From contig NZ_CP111079.1 in the NCBI RefSeq assembly GCF_026278245.1, positions 1,800,501-1,864,500 of the forward strand: DNA of 64,000 nucleotides, given 5' to 3'. The notes beneath the pieces were generated by a model. That model ran no database searches and was not told the DNA's origin. It saw nothing but the letters and a program-made list of their open reading frames with translations. Numbering within the stretch: the first letter of the stretch is position 1; every line of letters begins with the position of its first letter. A program made the translations under genes and the position numbers. Below are positions 18,145 through 28,000 of the stretch, one piece after another. Source of the stretch: Pontibacter kalidii (GTDB taxonomy: Bacteria > Bacteroidota > Bacteroidia > Cytophagales > Hymenobacteraceae).

Positions 18145-18801
18145 CTACCTCACCCTATACTGCAGGTATTTTATTTTGATGCCCTCGGCCAGGTAGCGCT
18201 TTTCATAGGTGGTATAGATGCCCATGGTATGCTCCAGCAGGTCTGAGTTATAGAGGTCGGAAGTATGAATCAGGCCTTCCACCTGCCGCTCCTGCAGCAC
18301 CTCCAGGGTATACTCATAAAGTGGGCCATTATCGGTTTTCAGATGGATAACGCCGCCGGGCTTTACGATATGCTCATACAGGTCCAGGAAGCGCGGGGAC
18401 GTGAGGCGGCGCTTAATGTCGCGGTCGCGGGGGCGTGGGTCCGGAAACGTGATCCAGATCTCATCCACCTCATTCTCGGCAAAGTTCTCGGTGATGTTCT
18501 CAATAAAGGTCCTTAGAAAGGTTACGTTCTCCAGTTCCTCCTCCTCTGCCAGGGTGCTTCCCTTCCACAGGCGCGCGCCTTTTATGTCTGAGCCAATGAA
18601 GTTTTTCTCCGGAAACAGCCGCGCCATCCCAACACTATACTCCCCACGGCCACAACCTACCTCTAACACAATCGGGTTATCGTTCTCAAAATGCTGCTCC
18701 CGCCATTTACCAACTAACTGGCCGTAAAGCTCATCACCCGGTTCAATTACATTCTCGCGTTCCGCAATCGCGGCAAACTTTGCTAATTTAGATCTTCCCA
18801 T
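18145..18801 (-). CDS. trmB: tRNA (guanine-N7-)-methyltransferase
   Basis: SAM-dependent methyltransferase making m7G46 in tRNA. 218 residues. Motifs are VLEVGCGRGEYSVGMARLFP (SAM-binding loop), NFIGSDIKGARLWKG, and ITFPDPRPRDRDIKRRL, matching the TrmB FPDPWPKxRHxKRRL signature with small changes. ATG at 18801, 2 bp after the folC stop, so it is the last gene of the long TPR-to-trmB run. Its 3' side meets the shared terminator region. Confidence 0.95.
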   Translation of the reverse strand: MGRSKLAKFAAIAERENVIEPGDELYGQLVGKWREQHFENDNPIVLEVGCGRGEYSVGMARLFPEKNFIGSDIKGARLWKGSTLAEEEELENVTFLRTFIENITENFAENEVDEIWITFPDPRPRDRDIKRRLTSPRFLDLYEHIVKPGGVIHLKTDNGPLYEYTLEVLQERQVEGLIHTSDLYNSDLLEHTMGIYTTYEKRYLAEGIKIKYLQYRVR

Positions 18802-18803
18802 TC

Positions 18804-20099
18804 CTATAGTTCTTCAATCTCTGCCACCACAAAGGTACTACCTCCGATAAAAATAACCTCATCCGGGGCTGCATTTGCCCTGGCTGCCGCTATGGCCTCC
18901 GCCACCGTATGGAAAGCCTTTCCTTTTAAACCCACGCCTTCAGCCTTTTGCTGAAGCTGCATTACCGGCAGCGCCCTGGGGATATTGGCCTGGCAGAAGT
19001 AGTAGTTATACTTCGGGGGCAGCAGCTGCAGGATCTTTGTCACATCCTTATCATTCACCGCACCAAACACCATATGCACCTGTTTTGGCCGCAGTTGCTC
19101 CAGCCCCTGCAGTATCTGCCGGATGCCGTCCTCGTTGTGGCCCGTATCACAGATGGTGAGCGGCACCTGCTGCAGCACCTGCCAGCGCCCCTTCAGGCCA
19201 GTTATACTTTTGGTGTTAGCAAGTCCGCGTTGTATAGCCGCCTCAGGTATAACGTAGCCTTTCAGATCCTGCAGCACCTGCAGCACCTGCAATACGCCCG
19301 GCAGATTATACTTCTGGTAGCCGCCGGCCAGGTCCAGTACCAGGTCCTGCAAGTATAACTCACCCTCGCCGGTTACCTGGAACACCTGCCGCTGCAGCGT
19401 GCTTTCTGTTTGCTCTAGCTCGAAGCGATCCTGGGCAAAGTATAAAGGCGCCTCCACCTCCGCAGCTTTCTCCATGAACACCTCCTCCGCCTCCGGCTGC
19501 CGCATGCTTATCACGGCAGGCACCTTAGCCTTGATGATGCCGGCTTTCTCGGCGGCAATGGCCGCAATGGTGTCGCCCAGCATACTCTGATGGTCAAAGC
19601 TGATGTTGGTGATGAGCGAAACGTCGGGCGTGATGATGTTGGTGGAATCGAGCCGTCCGCCTAAACCCACCTCTATTACCGCCACATCCACCTGCTCCTC
19701 GGCAAAATACTTAAAAGCCAGCGCCACCGTCATCTCAAAGAAAGACGGTTTTATACTTTCAAAAAGCTGCTTGTGCTCCTCTACAAAGCAGATGAGGTAT
19801 TCCTGCGGGAGCTCCTGCCCGTTCACGCGAACACGCTCGGTAAAAGATTTGAGGTGTGGCGAAGTATAAAGCCCGGTTTTATAACCAGCTTCCTGGAGAA
19901 CCGCCGCCAGCATATGGGAACTGCTGCCCTTGCCGTTGGTGCCCGCCACGTGTATGCTTTTAAACTGGTGCTGCGGCTGCCCCAGCGCATCGCAGAGCGC
20001 TATAATATTGTCGAGGCTCTTCCTAAAAGCAGCATTGCCGATGCGGTGATACATCGGCAATTGCTGGTATAAATAATCAAGACACTCTTGATAGGTCAT
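18804..20099 (-). CDS. folC: Bifunctional folylpolyglutamate/dihydrofolate synthase
   Basis: Adds glutamate to dihydropteroate and folates using ATP. The N-terminal Mur-ligase fold has a P-loop (HVAGTNGKGSSSHMLAAVL), TGLYTSPHLKSFTERVRVNG, and VAVIEVGLGGRLDSTNII. The C-terminal domain carries the ICDTGHNEDGI motif. I place the start at the ATG at 20099 (431 residues); a TTG codon just upstream is less likely. The gap to the TonB gene is short and trmB follows after 2 bp, so it appears co-transcribed with the upstream ExbB/ExbD/TonB genes. Confidence 0.95.
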   Translation of the reverse strand: MTYQECLDYLYQQLPMYHRIGNAAFRKSLDNIIALCDALGQPQHQFKSIHVAGTNGKGSSSHMLAAVLQEAGYKTGLYTSPHLKSFTERVRVNGQELPQEYLICFVEEHKQLFESIKPSFFEMTVALAFKYFAEEQVDVAVIEVGLGGRLDSTNIITPDVSLITNISFDHQSMLGDTIAAIAAEKAGIIKAKVPAVISMRQPEAEEVFMEKAAEVEAPLYFAQDRFELEQTESTLQRQVFQVTGEGELYLQDLVLDLAGGYQKYNLPGVLQVLQVLQDLKGYVIPEAAIQRGLANTKSITGLKGRWQVLQQVPLTICDTGHNEDGIRQILQGLEQLRPKQVHMVFGAVNDKDVTKILQLLPPKYNYYFCQANIPRALPVMQLQQKAEGVGLKGKAFHTVAEAIAAARANAAPDEVIFIGGSTFVVAEIEEL

Positions 20100-20116
20100 C
20101 AAAAGAAAGTATAAAA

Positions 20117-21043
20117 TTAGCGGGACGTGATTCTGAAGGTCACCTCGCCTGTGTAATTAACTGTCGTAGCACCTGTGCCCGTGCGGCTAAACGTGGTCTT
20201 ATACAGCTGGTCCCGGTACCACTTCTCCACCTGCGGCGATACCGTGCTTTCGATTCGCTCCACGTTGATAAGATTACCGTCCGAATCAATCTTAATCCTG
20301 AAACGGATAATGCCGGTTTCGTTGGTATAAGGGTCGCGCTTGGGCTCAATGTCGTAGCGCCAGCCTGGCATGTTAAGCGAACCGCCTGCGCCGCCGCCTG
20401 CCTTGCCATAGAGGGCTTTGGCATTCACGTCTCCCGCAGGGTCGCCTTTGTCGCCCACTTTACCGGTGTCATCGCCGTTGTTGTTGCCAGTGGCAGCATC
20501 GGAAGAACCGTTTTTACCCGTGCCGGTGCTGTTGGTAGGCTGGCCAGGGTAAAGCGATTTTGGCTTCTCCGGCTCCTTCTTCACCACTTCCTCTTTCGGC
20601 GGCTCCGGTTTTGGCTCCGGTTTTTTTACCTCCTCCTTTTTAGGCTGTGGCTTCGGCACCGGCTTTACCTCTTCTTTCACCGAAACGGGCTCCGGAGCAG
20701 TGGTAGTAGTTACTTTAGGTGTCTCCACGGGTTGTGCCGGAGGCGTTGGCTGCGGCGTTGGCTCAGGCTGTGGTTCCGGCTTAGGGTCTGGCTGCGTAGG
20801 CGCAGGCTTACTGTCCTCCACTTTCTTCGACTCGTTCGGGGTGGCCCTGGTTTGCACATCGCCGCTGCCTACGTTATCCATGCCAAAGTTAAGCTCAATA
20901 CCCATTTCCGGTGCGGGTGGGTCTGGCGCACGCCATGCCAGCATATAAATCAGAAAAAGAAGTATAAGCACATGCACCCCGATGCTGACACCAGCGGCGA
21001 TGCGTTTATTTTTCTCTTCTTCCTTGGTAAGGGCAATTGCCAT
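20117..21043 (-). CDS. TonB-family energy transducer
   Basis: 308 residues. It has a short cytoplasmic tail, one transmembrane helix (VSIGVHVLILLFLIYMLAW, about 19-37), a Pro/Lys/Glu-rich periplasmic spacer (about 60-165) and a C-terminal TonB-like domain (about 215-308: GWRYDIEPKRDP, GIIRFRIKIDSDGNLINV). The domain would touch outer-membrane partners and transmit proton-motive force from ExbBD. It lies directly after exbD (11 bp), and the architecture also fits a TolA-like role. Which outer-membrane protein it serves is not visible; the barrel three genes upstream is the obvious candidate. Confidence 0.9.
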   Translation of the reverse strand: MAIALTKEEEKNKRIAAGVSIGVHVLILLFLIYMLAWRAPDPPAPEMGIELNFGMDNVGSGDVQTRATPNESKKVEDSKPAPTQPDPKPEPQPEPTPQPTPPAQPVETPKVTTTTAPEPVSVKEEVKPVPKPQPKKEEVKKPEPKPEPPKEEVVKKEPEKPKSLYPGQPTNSTGTGKNGSSDAATGNNNGDDTGKVGDKGDPAGDVNAKALYGKAGGGAGGSLNMPGWRYDIEPKRDPYTNETGIIRFRIKIDSDGNLINVERIESTVSPQVEKWYRDQLYKTTFSRTGTGATTVNYTGEVTFRITSR

Positions 21044-21054
21044 AGTATACGTTC

Positions 21055-21456
21055 TTATTCAGTTGGCACGGTGGCCAGCGTTACACTTGCATTCAGGTTT
21101 TTGGCTATACCAGCCACCTTTACCAGGTGCTCTACCGGCACGCTCTTGTCTACGTGTAACACCACGGCCCCCTTCTCTGTTCCCCCCTCTTGCAGCAGGG
21201 CGGTGAGTTGCGGCTCGATCTCTTCCAGCGCGATCGGCTTCTCGTTTAGGTAATACTCCAGATCCTCCGTAATGGTCACGCTGATCTTTTGCATGACAAT
21301 ATCGGAAGCCTGGCTGGAAGGCAAGCTAACCGGTAGCCCTGACGGCGTAACGAAACTTGAAGTCAGCATGAAGAAAATCAGCAACAGGAAGATGATGTCC
21401 GTCATCGACGACATGCTGAAATCTGCGTTAATCCTGTTTTTGGAGCGAAAATTCAT
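21055..21456 (-). CDS. ExbD/TolR-family biopolymer transport protein
   Basis: 133 residues. A single N-terminal membrane helix (MTDIIFLLLIFFMLTSSFV) has the conserved Asp at its start (SMTDIIFLLLIFF), the proton-path residue of the family. A periplasmic domain follows (ISVTITEDLEYYLNEKPIALEEIEPQL). It pairs with ExbB (2 bp gap) to form the proton-driven motor that energises the TonB-family protein encoded next. ExbD and TolR cannot be separated from sequence alone. Confidence 0.94.
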   Translation of the reverse strand: MNFRSKNRINADFSMSSMTDIIFLLLIFFMLTSSFVTPSGLPVSLPSSQASDIVMQKISVTITEDLEYYLNEKPIALEEIEPQLTALLQEGGTEKGAVVLHVDKSVPVEHLVKVAGIAKNLNASVTLATVPTE

Positions 21457-21458
21457 TC

Positions 21459-22169
21459 TTAAAGCTGTGGTTCTTGTAAAAGATCTAGGAACTCAATAGA
21501 AGAGTACTCCATGGCGTGCACAATGCTGTCGATTTTAGACACCAGGTAGTTGTATCCTACATAAGCCGGAAGACCAATAATCAAGCCAGTTGCCGTTGTC
21601 ACCATAGCCTCATAGATACCACTCGACAGCAGCTTCGGGCTTACGGAACCCTCTGCCTGTGCAATAGCGATAAAGGCACCGATCATACCTGTTACTGTAC
21701 CCAGGAAGCCCAGCATAGGGGCAGCACCGGCTACAGTGGCAAGGGCGGCAAGGTTCTTCTCCAACTTGCTGATTTCGATCTTACCTACGTTCTCGATAGA
21801 GGTCTCAATATTCTTGAGCGGGCTGCCAATACGGGACACCCCTTTAGAGATCATGCGCGATACAGGGGTATTGGTCTGGGCGCAAAGCATACGGGCACCG
21901 TTAATGTCTCCGGCCAGCACCATGCTCTTGATACGGTCGTTGAAACCTTCCGGGTTCTGGGCTGCTTTCTTCAGCGTCAGGTAGCGCTCTACAAAGATAT
22001 AGATGCCCACCAGCGATAAAAGGGCAAGCGGAATCATGGCCCACCCGCCATTCATGGCCAAATCTAAAAGAGAAACAGATGTTTCTGCTGCAGCTTCAGC
22101 CCCCTCTGCCAGTGCTGCGGTTGTGTCGGCGTCAGCCGTTGTCGTGATTTGTAATAAGAGTGATGTCAT
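21459..22169 (-). CDS. MotA/TolQ/ExbB proton channel protein
   Basis: 236 residues with three membrane helices: about 40-60 (GWAMIPLALLSLVGIYIFVERYL), 140-165 (LAALATVAGAAPMLGFLGTVTGMIGAF) and 185-205 (ATGLIIGLPAYVGYNYLVS). The GFLGTVTGMI and VTTATGLIIGLPAYV stretches are signatures of the family. It forms the channel subunit with ExbD. The stop of the HU/SPOR gene lies 1 bp before this ATG, so translation is probably coupled to it. Confidence 0.95.
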   Translation of the reverse strand: MTSLLLQITTTADADTTAALAEGAEAAAETSVSLLDLAMNGGWAMIPLALLSLVGIYIFVERYLTLKKAAQNPEGFNDRIKSMVLAGDINGARMLCAQTNTPVSRMISKGVSRIGSPLKNIETSIENVGKIEISKLEKNLAALATVAGAAPMLGFLGTVTGMIGAFIAIAQAEGSVSPKLLSSGIYEAMVTTATGLIIGLPAYVGYNYLVSKIDSIVHAMEYSSIEFLDLLQEPQL

Positions 22170-22170
22170 G

Positions 22171-23307
22171 TTAATTGTTAAGTACCCAAAGTGTTTCTCC
22201 GAATTTCTTTCTGTAATTGTTCAGGGCCTCCTGCGCCTCCTCTGCCGTTTCGAAATCGGCCAGCGATACGCGGAACAGCCTGCTGCCTGGTTGCGGCAAT
22301 AGTATATTCACCTCTTCGTGCCCCGCTTCCATTAATGTCTCCCGGTACTGCTCTGCATTTTCCAGTCGGGCATAGCCTCCAGAGATAATGTAAGAACGTC
22401 CGTCTTTCGTATAAATTATATGAGCCGGGGCGGCTTCCGCTGCCTCTTCGGCAGGAGCCGCTATATCCTCTACAAACTCCTCATCACCAAAGGATACCAC
22501 CTCCGCACCTGAAGCTACACTTGTCCCCGTAGGTTCAAACTCATTCCCTTCCTGTGCCTGCCCTTCCTCCATAGCCGGGAGTAGCTGCGCGTAATATCCA
22601 GTGCGGTCTTCCTCGGTAAAAGGCACATAATCGGCAGTGTAACGGTCGGGTTCTGTCACCGCCGAAGTTGTGAACCCTGTAGAGGTAAGAGCTGCCATCG
22701 GGCTGAGGCTGCTCAGGTTGTAGTCGTCCTGCAGCGACAGGAAATAAATGGCAGACACCGACAAACCAGCCAGTGCTAATCCGGCGGCAAGGTTGTAAGC
22801 CCGCTTGATACGACGGCGCAGCGGCTGCTTCTCCTCTATCAACTCCTGCTGGCGCTCCTTGATCAGTGTCCGCAGCACGGCTGGCTCCTGCACCTTCACA
22901 GGCCGGGCAGACAGTTCCGGCAGGCCAAAGCTTTCCTCCAGCATGTTGTCTGTCTCAGTATGCTCAAACACCAGCCGGCGCTCGGCATTATACCTGAAGA
23001 TGCCGATGTCACTCAGCTCGAAGCGCTTCTCCTGCTGCAGATGAGATTTTGCCTGGTGCACAAACTCCGCAACACGTTGCTGCGCCTCGTCTTTCGTGAT
23101 GTGATTGTGATGCGCGATGGAACTGATCAGCAGCCCATCGTTGAGCACCAGCTTTTCGTTAAAGGCAATTTTCTTGGAAGGCGGCGAGAGCGTGTGCTTT
23201 ACCGGATTTATTCGGGCAGGCACATACCGTGCAATCAACCCGCCAAAGTCCGGGATGATGACACAGTCGTGATCATAGAGCAGTGACTTGATGTGCTTCT
23301 CAACCAT
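22171..23307 (-). CDS. HU (CCDC81-type)-SPOR membrane protein
   Basis: 378 residues from the ATG at 23307; a TTG two codons upstream is less likely. Residues 1-130 match the CCDC81-like HU domains of Bacteroidota: VEKHIKSLLYDHDCVIIPDFGGLIARYVPA, FNEKLVLNDGLLISSIA, and FELSDIGIFRYNAERRLVFE. A charged linker, one membrane helix (about 165-190, LAAGLALAGLSVSAIYFLSL) and an acidic periplasmic region follow. The C terminus is a SPOR domain (about 300-378, YIISGGYARLENAEQYRETLMEAG), which in other bacteria binds glycan strands stripped of stem peptides at the division site. So it may link the cytoplasm to septal peptidoglycan. Operon with ExbB. Confidence 0.88.
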   Translation of the reverse strand: MVEKHIKSLLYDHDCVIIPDFGGLIARYVPARINPVKHTLSPPSKKIAFNEKLVLNDGLLISSIAHHNHITKDEAQQRVAEFVHQAKSHLQQEKRFELSDIGIFRYNAERRLVFEHTETDNMLEESFGLPELSARPVKVQEPAVLRTLIKERQQELIEEKQPLRRRIKRAYNLAAGLALAGLSVSAIYFLSLQDDYNLSSLSPMAALTSTGFTTSAVTEPDRYTADYVPFTEEDRTGYYAQLLPAMEEGQAQEGNEFEPTGTSVASGAEVVSFGDEEFVEDIAAPAEEAAEAAPAHIIYTKDGRSYIISGGYARLENAEQYRETLMEAGHEEVNILLPQPGSRLFRVSLADFETAEEAQEALNNYRKKFGETLWVLNN

Positions 23308-23316
23308 AAGCAATGT

Positions 23317-25005
23317 TTAGAATGAGTAAGTTACGCCTCCTATAAGATTTATACTTTTGTTCGGGTAATTTACGAAACGCTCGTACTTTTTCCCAAACAG
23401 GTTATTGGCCATCAGGAACACCGTAAAATTATTGGTGAACTTGTAGTCCGCCTTCAGGTTCAGGTCCACGATAGAATCTGTTTGTCGCAACTCGGTGGTT
23501 CCGTCCGCACGAGTGATACGGCCAAATGAATCCCCAATATAATAAAGTTCTGAATTAAAGAGAATCTTGTCATAGAAGTTGTAGGTGGCATAAACACTCG
23601 CCATCAGCTCCGGACGGTGGAAGGGCTGCTCCAAGCTGGCCATGTTATAGCTGTTATAATCAGCCTTTAAACCAAGGCGCACCTCATCCGAATAATTGAA
23701 GGAAGCCTCTCCATAAATATTGAAAACATTTGTCACCCCATCATCATACAGCAGCTCAAACTTAGATGGGTCAGCCACCGTGTTGTTGTAGAAGTACAGG
23801 TTGCGGAAATTCTGGTAAGCTACGCGGCCGTTCAGGTGTACGTAGTTTGCAATGTTGGCCTGAAAGCCACCATAAATTTCCAGCCCTTTGTTTACGTCGG
23901 CCACCTGCACGTTCGAGGCCAAATAAGGGTTTTCCTGCGTCAGATCGTATAAAGTTGTCCTTTCAAGGTCTCCCCCTATACCACCGTAAATCAACAGGTT
24001 ACCTTTTATTGGCTCCAGCCCCACGCGTACCATCGGGTACACGTTCATCTGGCGGGCATCGTTCACCTCGTCTCCGGTATAGGCCACCCGCGCACCAATG
24101 GTCAGGCGCACCACCTCGAACTGGCGCTCATAAGCAGCCGTCAGTTTAAACAGCCCGCGGCTCACATCAGTCGAGTCTTTGTGCGACAACACCGACAGGT
24201 CGGCATCCACCTTGAAAGCAGAAACGTCATCAATGCCATACTCGCTGCGGAAGTCCACGGCAAAGTTGCTTTCGTTCATCTCATATGCATCGTTGATATA
24301 GCGGAAGCGGGCGTTGGTTCTGTACAGGAAGGGTGCATTGGAGTTATGGTTATGGAAAAAGCCCTGCGCATGGATGCGGTTGAATACCTGCTTGATGGTA
24401 TCGCGCTCCACTTCCACGCCTTCTACCGGCTCATACCCATAGAAGTAATGCTTCTCCCGGCCATACTTCAGGTCACCGCCGATCGTCAGGCCCTGCAGGT
24501 AGCGCTCGCCGTGCAGCCCGATATCAGACTGAGAAACGGCCGAGTTAGCTTTATCTACTGGTCCGCGCGATGAAGAAATATGGCTCACGTTGGCGCCGAT
24601 GCTGGCGTCCTTGCTACGCTTGTTTTGGAAGTAGCCTTTCAGGTATAAGGTGCCGTAGTTGCCCAGGCCAGCCTTCAGGTAATTCCCATACAGTTTTGTC
24701 AGCTCGTCCTGTTTAATCGTCAACACCTTCAGCTGCAGATCCACGTCCTGGTCTGGCAGGCGGTAATCCGAGAAACGGTAACGTACGTTGCGGTCAGCTA
24801 TCTCCGGCGGGTTGATGCGGAACTTTTCATAGTTACGGGCAGCCTGCGGCAACTCGATCACGCGGTTCTTCTCCACCACAACCTCGGCGTCCTCCAACTT
24901 ACCGCCTTCAGACCACCCCTGGGTCTGCGCCTGCGCCGTATTCAGGTAGCTGTACCCTACGCTCAGCACAATGGCAAGTGATGCTAATCTTACTTTATTT
25001 TTCAT
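23317..25005 (-). CDS. Outer-membrane beta-barrel protein without plug domain
   Basis: 562 residues. A signal peptide (LASLAIVLSVGYSYLNTAQAQ) is followed by a short segment with DAEVVVEKNRVIELPQA, possibly TonB-box-like. The rest is an amphipathic beta-barrel ending in VTYSF with the C-terminal phenylalanine required for barrel assembly. Unlike full TonB-dependent receptors it lacks a ~130-residue plug. It lies between the giant TPR protein and the HU-SPOR/ExbBD/TonB genes, suggesting it is the outer-membrane end of that machine. The ligand is unknown. Confidence 0.8.
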   Translation of the reverse strand: MKNKVRLASLAIVLSVGYSYLNTAQAQTQGWSEGGKLEDAEVVVEKNRVIELPQAARNYEKFRINPPEIADRNVRYRFSDYRLPDQDVDLQLKVLTIKQDELTKLYGNYLKAGLGNYGTLYLKGYFQNKRSKDASIGANVSHISSSRGPVDKANSAVSQSDIGLHGERYLQGLTIGGDLKYGREKHYFYGYEPVEGVEVERDTIKQVFNRIHAQGFFHNHNSNAPFLYRTNARFRYINDAYEMNESNFAVDFRSEYGIDDVSAFKVDADLSVLSHKDSTDVSRGLFKLTAAYERQFEVVRLTIGARVAYTGDEVNDARQMNVYPMVRVGLEPIKGNLLIYGGIGGDLERTTLYDLTQENPYLASNVQVADVNKGLEIYGGFQANIANYVHLNGRVAYQNFRNLYFYNNTVADPSKFELLYDDGVTNVFNIYGEASFNYSDEVRLGLKADYNSYNMASLEQPFHRPELMASVYATYNFYDKILFNSELYYIGDSFGRITRADGTTELRQTDSIVDLNLKADYKFTNNFTVFLMANNLFGKKYERFVNYPNKSINLIGGVTYSF

Positions 25006-25038
25006 GGTGATGCTTCTCTTCTAAATACCAAATTCTGA

Positions 25039-28000
25039 TTAGTTCTGCTGGCCCGTTGTATCAAGTGGCAGACTGGTGGTGTCCACCGGTTCCAGGATGA
25101 TCGTGGTGTCGGCCTTCTGCTGCTTTTGCTGCTGCTGCAGGTTCTGCGGCTGCACCTGCTGCGCTTTGCCCCCATCCAGTTTCGCCAGTTTCTGCTTCGC
25201 CTCCGCCACAATCTCCTTATTCGGAGCATTCTCGATGATGGAGTTCAACGTGGCACGGGCCTGGAACATCTCGTTCTGGGCCACATACACATCAGAGATC
25301 AACAGGAAGGTTTTACCCAACCAGAAATCGTAGTTGCCATACTTGTTGCTGAACTCAAAGGCGTGGTCCAGCGCCTCCTTGTGTTTCTTTTGCTTGTAGA
25401 GCGTCTCGGAGATCAGGTAATGCGCCTCTGCCCCGTGGATGTCGCTGGCAGAAGCAGTTGTCTCGCGCAGCTCCGTGAGCGCCTGCGCCATGTTACCCTG
25501 TGCCAGGGTGGCCTTCGCCTTAAACAAAAGCGCCGAGTTATAGGCATTCAGGGAGGCATTGCCCTGGCTAATAAGCTCACCGGCCACGCGCTTGGTAGCG
25601 GCGTAGTCGTTGGTACGGTAATAGCTTTGCATCAGGCCAAGCAGCGCCGTCTGCTGCTCCTTGCGGTTAGTGGCCAGGTCGCGCAGGCGGCTATAGTATT
25701 TAATCGCCTCCGGATAGTTCTGCACCTCAAACTCCAGATCGGCCACGCGCTGGATAGCGCGGTTTACGAATTCTGAGCGGTTCTCCTGCACTACCTGCTT
25801 CATTACCTTCACGCCTTCCTGCTTTCTTTCACTGCGCAGGTACGAGTCGGCCAGGTAATAACGGGCATCAGGCGCAAACTTGCTCTTCGCGTATGATTTT
25901 AGATAATTCTCCAGTTTAGCGGCGGCCTCTTTATAGTTCTGGTTAAAGTATAAAGTCTTGGCAGCCTCAAATTCTATACTTTCCAACGCGTCGCTCTCCG
26001 GGTTAGCAGACTTATACCTGTCTACATACTTATCGAACTCGCTGCTGCGGTTCTCCTGGCCCAGTACCTCCTGCAGGCTGTACAGCGCACCGCTGGCTAC
26101 TTTCGAATCCGGGAACTCGTCGAGCACACGCTGTTGGTCAGCTATGGCCAGGTCATTGCGACGCAGGTTAGAATATGCAAGGCCTCGTTTCTGCAGCGCG
26201 TTCGGAACCAGCCTGCTATCCGGCATTTCGTTGATCAGCCTGGTAAAGCCTTGCACCGCCGCCTGGTAATTACCCGACTCGAAATCGATTACGGCGTACT
26301 GATACATCGCATCGTCGCGGAAGCGGGAAGTCTTGTAGTTGTTCAGCAGGTCGAGCAGCGCATCCTTGGCTCGCTCGTTCTGATTCAGAATACTCAGCAC
26401 CACACCCTTCTGGAACATGGCATAGTCACGATCCGGGGAGCTGCTGCCGATAACGCGCTCGTACAATCGCAGCGCCTCGTTGTAATTCTTGTTTACATAG
26501 TAGGTGTCGGCCAGGCGAACCGTGGCGTCGTTGTAGTTCGGGTTGCTCGGCTGCACGTTGTCCAGGTATGCCTTAAAGTGCGTCAGGGCTTTTTCGTACT
26601 CCTTGGTGTTGAAGTACGCGTAGCCAATACCGTAGCGCGACTTGATGTAATAATCAGCCTTGGTGTTGGGCGCGGTGCGGAACACAGCGGCATAGCTGTT
26701 GATGGCATCGTTGTAGCGCTGCCCAATGGAGTATGCCTCCCCTTTCACGAAGTGGCTGGCAGAGGTCACCTCTTTGTCGTAAGGGTACTGCAGCGATTTA
26801 TCGAGCATGGCCACCGCCTGCGGAAACTTGCTGTCGTTGAACAGGTTTACGCCGTGGAAGTAGGTTACACGCTGATAGGTCTGCAGAATGCGCCAGCTCT
26901 TCTTGTCCATCGCCTCGATATGACGTATGGCAGCGGCATAGTCGTTGGAGCCGAAGTATGACTCGCTCAGCAGGCGGTCTGCCTCCTCTGCCTCCTCAGA
27001 CTTAGGATACTTGGCAGAGAAATCAGAAAGCGAGTTAATTACCTCACGGAAGTTGCCAAGATCGAAATTCACCTGCGCATACTTCAGCGTGGCCGCCTCG
27101 GTTACGGCCTTGTCATGGTCGTTTTTGCGTGCCTGGTCGAAGGCGGTGAGGGCAAACTGTTTGTTATTCTCCTTCAGGTAGCTCAGGCCCAGGTAATAAG
27201 CTGCGTTCTGGCCAAGCGAATCCTTTTTGAGCGCCACCGGCTTAAAGTTGGCAATGGCGTTCTTATAGTTATTGTTCTTATAATCGGTGAAAGCGATCTT
27301 ATACTGTATCACCGGCTCCAGGGAGCGCTTGCCTTTGGCGTACTCGCTGAAGTATTTTTCGGCAGTCGCGTACTCGCCACGCTGGTAGTAGGCATCGCCC
27401 ACCAACAGGGCAATCTCGTCGCGCTGCTGCACCTCCGGTTTTTTGGCCAGGGCCGCTTCACCATACCGGATCACCTCAAAAATGTCCTTCTCCTTGTAGA
27501 GGATCTCAGTCACCATGTAAGGCACGATGCGGGCGTAAGCCTCATTCTTCTCGGCGATCTTCAGATCCTCTTTGGCAGCGGCGTAATCGCCCTTGCGGTA
27601 CGAGATGTAGCCGGCGTAATAGTTAGAGGCATAGGCAAAGCGGTGGTCATCCTCCCGGAAACCGGTTGTTTTGTTCTTGTCGAACCAGATTTTGGCGTTA
27701 TCGAAATCCTTGGTTGCGAAATACGAGTAGCCTAGCTTAAACTCCAGCTCCTTGTTCTGCTTTATACTTAACAGGTGCGTTGGTGCATCTTTCAGCAGCT
27801 CCACCGCTTTCTTGTAATCCTTCTGCTCAAAGTAGTACAGGCCCAGCTCATAGTTGGCTAGTGCCGTCTTCGGGTGCGTCGGGTATTTGCGGGCAAAGTT
27901 GAGCACCAGCTGTTCGGCATCGGGGTGCAGCAGGTACAGGCCGCTCAGGGCATAGTAATACTGCGCATCGGCGGTTTTGGCGTCGTTGCCGATTAATTCG

